From Gammaproteobacteria bacterium (lineage in GTDB: Bacteria > Pseudomonadota > Gammaproteobacteria > UBA12402): DNA of 8,541 nt. The notes beneath the pieces are model-generated. The model worked only from the letters and a program-made list of their open reading frames with translations. It made no database searches and was not told where the DNA came from. The DNA is taken from the NCBI GenBank assembly GCA_028282395.1, contig JANQHY010000102.1:1-8541 (forward strand). The letters run 5' to 3'. Shown here piece by piece: positions 5,860 through 8,541 of the stretch. Position numbers and translations under genes: made by a program. Position 1 is the first letter of the stretch; the number at the start of each line of letters is the position of its first letter.

Positions 5860-7518
5860 TTACTTTTTGGGTTTAGCAGTAGCAGTCTCTTTTCCGTAAG
5901 TAAAGAGTAGTAGTGACTTTTTGTTTACGTTGCCCTTAGCAATAACTTTTGTTTGGCTTTTTAGCGCTTGAGGCAATTTGTCATAGGCTTTACTGGGAGC
6001 GATAAAATAACTACCTGATGCACTTTTCTCAATTTTTTCCGACTTATCAATAAATGTAGGAGCATTTTTCTTCCAAGGTAACCGTACCATAAACAGTTGA
6101 TCCTCATTGCCTGGTTTTATCTGATAAAAGATGATTTTCGCTTTCGGATGGGCATTGGCTAGCTTAACAACCGCTGGGACCAGTTTATGCTGCTGTTGAC
6201 GATGATAAGTGAGTATGGGGACAACAATAGCCAGATTAAAAATCAGGTAGGCAATGATGGCATTCATCAGTAGAGAGGAGCAGTTTTTATGGCGACGCAT
6301 AGTGCCAGGAAAACCAAGAAAGAATGCCAGAATTGTCAGGAAGGCGAGTAAAACTGAGGCGGAAAGATAAAAGTCTGATGGCGCGTTGTGGTGCAGGCGG
6401 TTATAGACGAATGCCGCGCCGGTGAGAAGTAGTGTCAGCAACGGGATCACGATAAAAACAAACGTTAATAGATGACGTAATAGCACGGTTAATGCCGAGG
6501 GGTTCTCGTGATTAAATAAATACGCGCCGGTTATTGCCATTGATGGCGCAGTCAGCAGTATGAATGGCGCTGGTTTGGGCAGAAAAATGGTTAATACAAT
6601 AATCAATCCAATCCAGGTTACCTGTGAGCGGATGAACTGCATCTCCCACGACTGCTTCGTAATGACCAGTAGGCGCCAGCAGCCGACCACGGTAAAGATG
6701 GTAGCAATCAATGGTAAAATAAAGTAGAGCAGCTCATGCCAGTCATCCTGGTTCCAGATCGGTGTTGTGTGCGGTAATATGGCGGCGAGTTGTGCAGCAA
6801 AAGATTTCTGTACTAAAGCGATTTCACTGCCACCAATCTCGAGCGCCAGGCCAAATAATATCGCTTCCGCGACCACGAGAGTAGCGATTCCACAGGCAAT
6901 AGCACAGAGACATTTCATCCACTGGCGACGCCATAATAGATAAATCACCACCATTAATAATGGTAGGAGTAAGCCGATTGCACCGCTAATTGCAAACCCT
7001 AGCAAAAATGCCAAGACTAGCATGATGTAAAACAGGATGCCTTCAGTTTCAAAAATTATGGTAACAAAAAGTGTCAATGTGACGACAGCAACAAGGAATG
7101 GGTAGACAGAGAGTGTGCGGCTATGTAGAAAAAATGCCTCGATACTAAACAGGAACAATACCGACATGGTGCCCCACTGTTTTGAGCGTAGGACGCTGAT
7201 CAGATAGGTAAAAGCTAGCGTCAAGCCTGATGCTGCAGCAGCTGGCAGTACCGCAGTGCGGGCACTGATAGCGATTTCAACACCAGGAATTTTGGTCATA
7301 AAGTAGATCAGTGAGGGAATGGCAGAGAAATGACTATCGTAAACACCTTGATAGGCTTTAGCAATCGGTAGCCAGCCATGGTGGGAGATGCCTTGTGCTA
7401 GCAATACAGCATGGGCTTCTGCAAGGGTAAACTGATCGGGTAAAAACAGCGTAAAGATGGCTGCCCCGGCTGCAAAAATAACAATAGCAGTGAGTACATG
7501 GATAAAACGTGCCGTCAT
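5860..7518 (-). CDS. ArnT/PMT-like GT-C family membrane glycosyltransferase (divergent)
   Basis: A 552-residue integral membrane protein, the length of ArnT (about 550), with roughly 11-13 hydrophobic segments up to about residue 440 and a C-terminal soluble domain of about 110 residues rich in lysine. The first extracytoplasmic loop aligns without gaps to the ArnT DETRYAE region as DQFTLAEAHAVLLAQG (28-43), keeping D28, the position of the catalytic acid. The later KPPL element is degraded (SAIPSL, 65-70), and the position of the second acidic residue (TDMP in ArnT-like proteins) reads LSVYP, with V138. Relatives use undecaprenyl-phosphate-linked sugars to modify lipid A or proteins. Donor and acceptor are unknown here, and no other arn genes are in the window. 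The ATG at 7518 is supported by AAGGAG 10 nt upstream. The bax-like gene follows it. Confidence 0.75.
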   Translation of the reverse strand: MTARFIHVLTAIVIFAAGAAIFTLFLPDQFTLAEAHAVLLAQGISHHGWLPIAKAYQGVYDSHFSAIPSLIYFMTKIPGVEIAISARTAVLPAAAASGLTLAFTYLISVLRSKQWGTMSVLFLFSIEAFFLHSRTLSVYPFLVAVVTLTLFVTIIFETEGILFYIMLVLAFLLGFAISGAIGLLLPLLMVVIYLLWRRQWMKCLCAIACGIATLVVAEAILFGLALEIGGSEIALVQKSFAAQLAAILPHTTPIWNQDDWHELLYFILPLIATIFTVVGCWRLLVITKQSWEMQFIRSQVTWIGLIIVLTIFLPKPAPFILLTAPSMAITGAYLFNHENPSALTVLLRHLLTFVFIVIPLLTLLLTGAAFVYNRLHHNAPSDFYLSASVLLAFLTILAFFLGFPGTMRRHKNCSSLLMNAIIAYLIFNLAIVVPILTYHRQQQHKLVPAVVKLANAHPKAKIIFYQIKPGNEDQLFMVRLPWKKNAPTFIDKSEKIEKSASGSYFIAPSKAYDKLPQALKSQTKVIAKGNVNKKSLLLFTYGKETATAKPKK

Positions 7519-7553
7519 TGCTTTTTTCTCCTTCGCGATTCTCTACTTTACAG

Positions 7554-7582
7554 ATATTACACGCTTAATCTGTTTGGCTCAA
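7554..7582 (-). promoter_or_regulatory. Candidate sigma70 promoter for the ArnT-like gene and bax-like gene
   Basis: On the minus strand TTGAGC (7582-7577) and TAATAT (7559-7554) are 17 bp apart, each matching 4 of 6 consensus bases. The -10 is 35 bp from the start codon at 7518. It lies between the start codon and the palindromic repeat at 7659-7710, so the two genes have their own promoter rather than depending on the MATE gene. Confidence 0.45.
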
Positions 7583-7658
7583 TCTATACAAGCGTTTCGC
7601 AACTTCCCACCTAAAAAAACTGGCGTTCTCTTGATTACAATGTCAAACGTTTCTCGTT

Positions 7659-7710
7659 CTCCACCAGAGGTGGAGGGCCCTGGATTGCTTCGCTGCGCTC
7701 GCAATGACAA
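7659..7710 (-). repeat. REP-like palindromic element of the HCERSEAI type with adjacent hairpin
   Basis: On the minus strand the core reads GTCATTGCGAGCGCAGCG followed by AAGCAATCCAGG, a sequence found dispersed in many bacterial genomes. It is often mis-annotated as protein because one frame reads HCERSEAIQ, as it does here. ATTGC (7684-7688) and GCAAT (7701-7705) form the stem base. Immediately beside it is a perfect 7-bp hairpin, CTCCACC (7659-7665) with GGTGGAG (7669-7675) and a 3-nt loop, then the palindrome GGGCCC (7675-7680). It lies downstream of the MATE gene, where it may also limit read-through. The family identification rests on recognition of the motif. Confidence 0.8.
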
Positions 7711-7767
7711 TGGGGGTGCGTGCGCCACACTGGAAGAGATGTTTTAATAGTTGGGGAGGATAGCTTA

Positions 7768-8541
7768 TCAAAGTGTTCTGACTTTAGAGAGAAAGCGCCA
7801 GGTGAGTAAAATCGTTGACAGAATGACCAAAATGCCGTCACTGGCCCACATTGCCACGGGTCCGAGTTTGAGCCATAGACCGACAGCAGCAATGAATGGT
7901 GGGCCAATCAGCCAGAAGCAGATTAGGTTGACGTAGAGAGGTATTTTAATATCTTTAATACCGCGCATTGCGCCGAGAATAGTCATTCTGACTGAGTCAG
8001 CAATTTGTATGATGGCGGAAATCATTAACATATGGACAGCAATAACACGTGTTAAATGGTCTCCCGCTTGATGGGGCGGGAGGAAATGGTTAATGAACAG
8101 ATGCGGTGCAAACCAGAAAACAAGAGAGACGAGTAAAATTGGTAGTAGCGCTACAATAATTGCCAATACTGCTGAGCTGAGCAGCCGATCTGACTCCCCT
8201 TTGCCACGATGTTGGCTGAGGAGGATAGTCGATGACTGGCTGATGGCAAATGGGATCATCAAGGGGATTAGTGTTAATTGTGAGACCACCTGATAGGCAG
8301 CTTGGGCATGAATGCTCACTAAACCGAGGAAGAATACTAGGATCAACATGTAAATGATTTCAACAATAATAGAGATGGCAATGGGTAGGCCGGTAAGGAA
8401 GAGTGATTTCACTACTGCCCATGATATTGGCCAGCTATGCTGCAGTAGTTTTAGGCGGCGGATGGTGGGAGTTGCAATTACATAAAGTACCATTAACACC
8501 CCATTAATCCAGGCGGATATCGTCATCGCATAGCCTGCTCC
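7768..8541 (-). CDS. MATE-family multidrug/Na+ antiporter, NorM-like (5' partial)
   Basis: The frame stays open to the right edge, and the residues before the first visible Met (GAGYA) continue the NorM signature GxGYA-x-x-I-x-x-W, so the start lies outside the window. About 257 residues are present, corresponding to the C-terminal half of a protein of roughly 450 residues. Visible blocks include the start of the second MATE repeat (LFLTGLPIAISIIVEI), AQAAYQVVSQLTLIPLMIPFAISQSSTILLSQHRGKG with the conserved A-x-Q-x-x-x-x-x-L-x-x-P pattern, and RGIKDIKIPLYVNLICFWLIGPP. MATE proteins export cationic drugs in exchange for Na+ or H+. The substrate cannot be read from this part. Gene end is the TGA at 7768-7770, followed by the palindromic repeat. 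Confidence 0.9.
   Translation of the reverse strand, partial: GAGYAMTISAWINGVLMVLYVIATPTIRRLKLLQHSWPISWAVVKSLFLTGLPIAISIIVEIIYMLILVFFLGLVSIHAQAAYQVVSQLTLIPLMIPFAISQSSTILLSQHRGKGESDRLLSSAVLAIIVALLPILLVSLVFWFAPHLFINHFLPPHQAGDHLTRVIAVHMLMISAIIQIADSVRMTILGAMRGIKDIKIPLYVNLICFWLIGPPFIAAVGLWLKLGPVAMWASDGILVILSTILLTWRFLSKVRTL

Noticed and set aside
7457..7747. Plus-strand 96-codon frame across the ArnT-like start and the repeat
   Set aside because: Its first part is antisense to the ArnT-like gene and its last part is translated repeat (LRCARNDN); no ribosome binding site or family resemblance.
7635..7907. Minus-strand reading frame containing HCERSEAIQ that overlaps the end of the MATE gene
   Set aside because: This is the well-known spurious translation of the palindromic repeat; it has no plausible start context and runs out of frame through the MATE coding region.

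Overview
The window looks like chromosomal DNA from a gammaproteobacterium. Evidence: the divergent smpB / ratA-ratB arrangement, a bacterial 4.5S-type SRP RNA with a short Alu-less hairpin, a Bax-type glucosaminidase, a NorM-like MATE pump, and an ArcB/BarA-style receiver-Hpt signalling protein. The moderate-to-low GC, the abundance of MFS/DMT/MATE transporters and a dispersed palindromic repeat of the HCERSEAI type would fit a host-associated lineage such as the Legionellales/Coxiellaceae. That placement is inference only.

Layout: (1) 2-919, +, the C-terminal end of a signalling protein, receiver plus Hpt, reading in from the left edge. (2) 920-1184, a convergent spacer holding a striking long inverted repeat (1043-1106). 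(3) 1185-1915, -, ratA-ratB, overlapping by ATGA. (4) 1916-2076, a compact divergent promoter region. (5) 2077-3899, +, smpB followed 26 bp later by an MFS transporter whose ribosome binding site is a run of nine G. (6) 3964-4104, the SRP RNA gene ffs with its own near-consensus promoter. (7) 4161-5036, +, an EamA-family (DMT) transporter ending 5 bp from (8) 5042-5809, -, a Bax-like glucosaminidase, preceded on the same strand by (9) 5860-7518, -, a divergent ArnT/PMT-like GT-C membrane protein. (10) 7519-7767, a spacer with a promoter for (9) and a REP-like palindromic element. (11) 7768-8541, -, the C-terminal half of a MATE efflux protein running off the right edge.

Functionally this is mostly housekeeping: trans-translation (SmpB), ribosome/quinone-related RatA/RatB, and protein targeting (SRP RNA), mixed with envelope and transport genes. 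No defence system, CRISPR array, prophage or complete mobile element is visible. The points most worth checking are the Hpt domain that has Gln where the phosphorylated His is expected, the G9 tract at the MFS start, the long 15+7 bp inverted repeat, the HCERSEAI-type repeat, and the ArnT-like protein that seems to lack one of the conserved acidic residues of its family.
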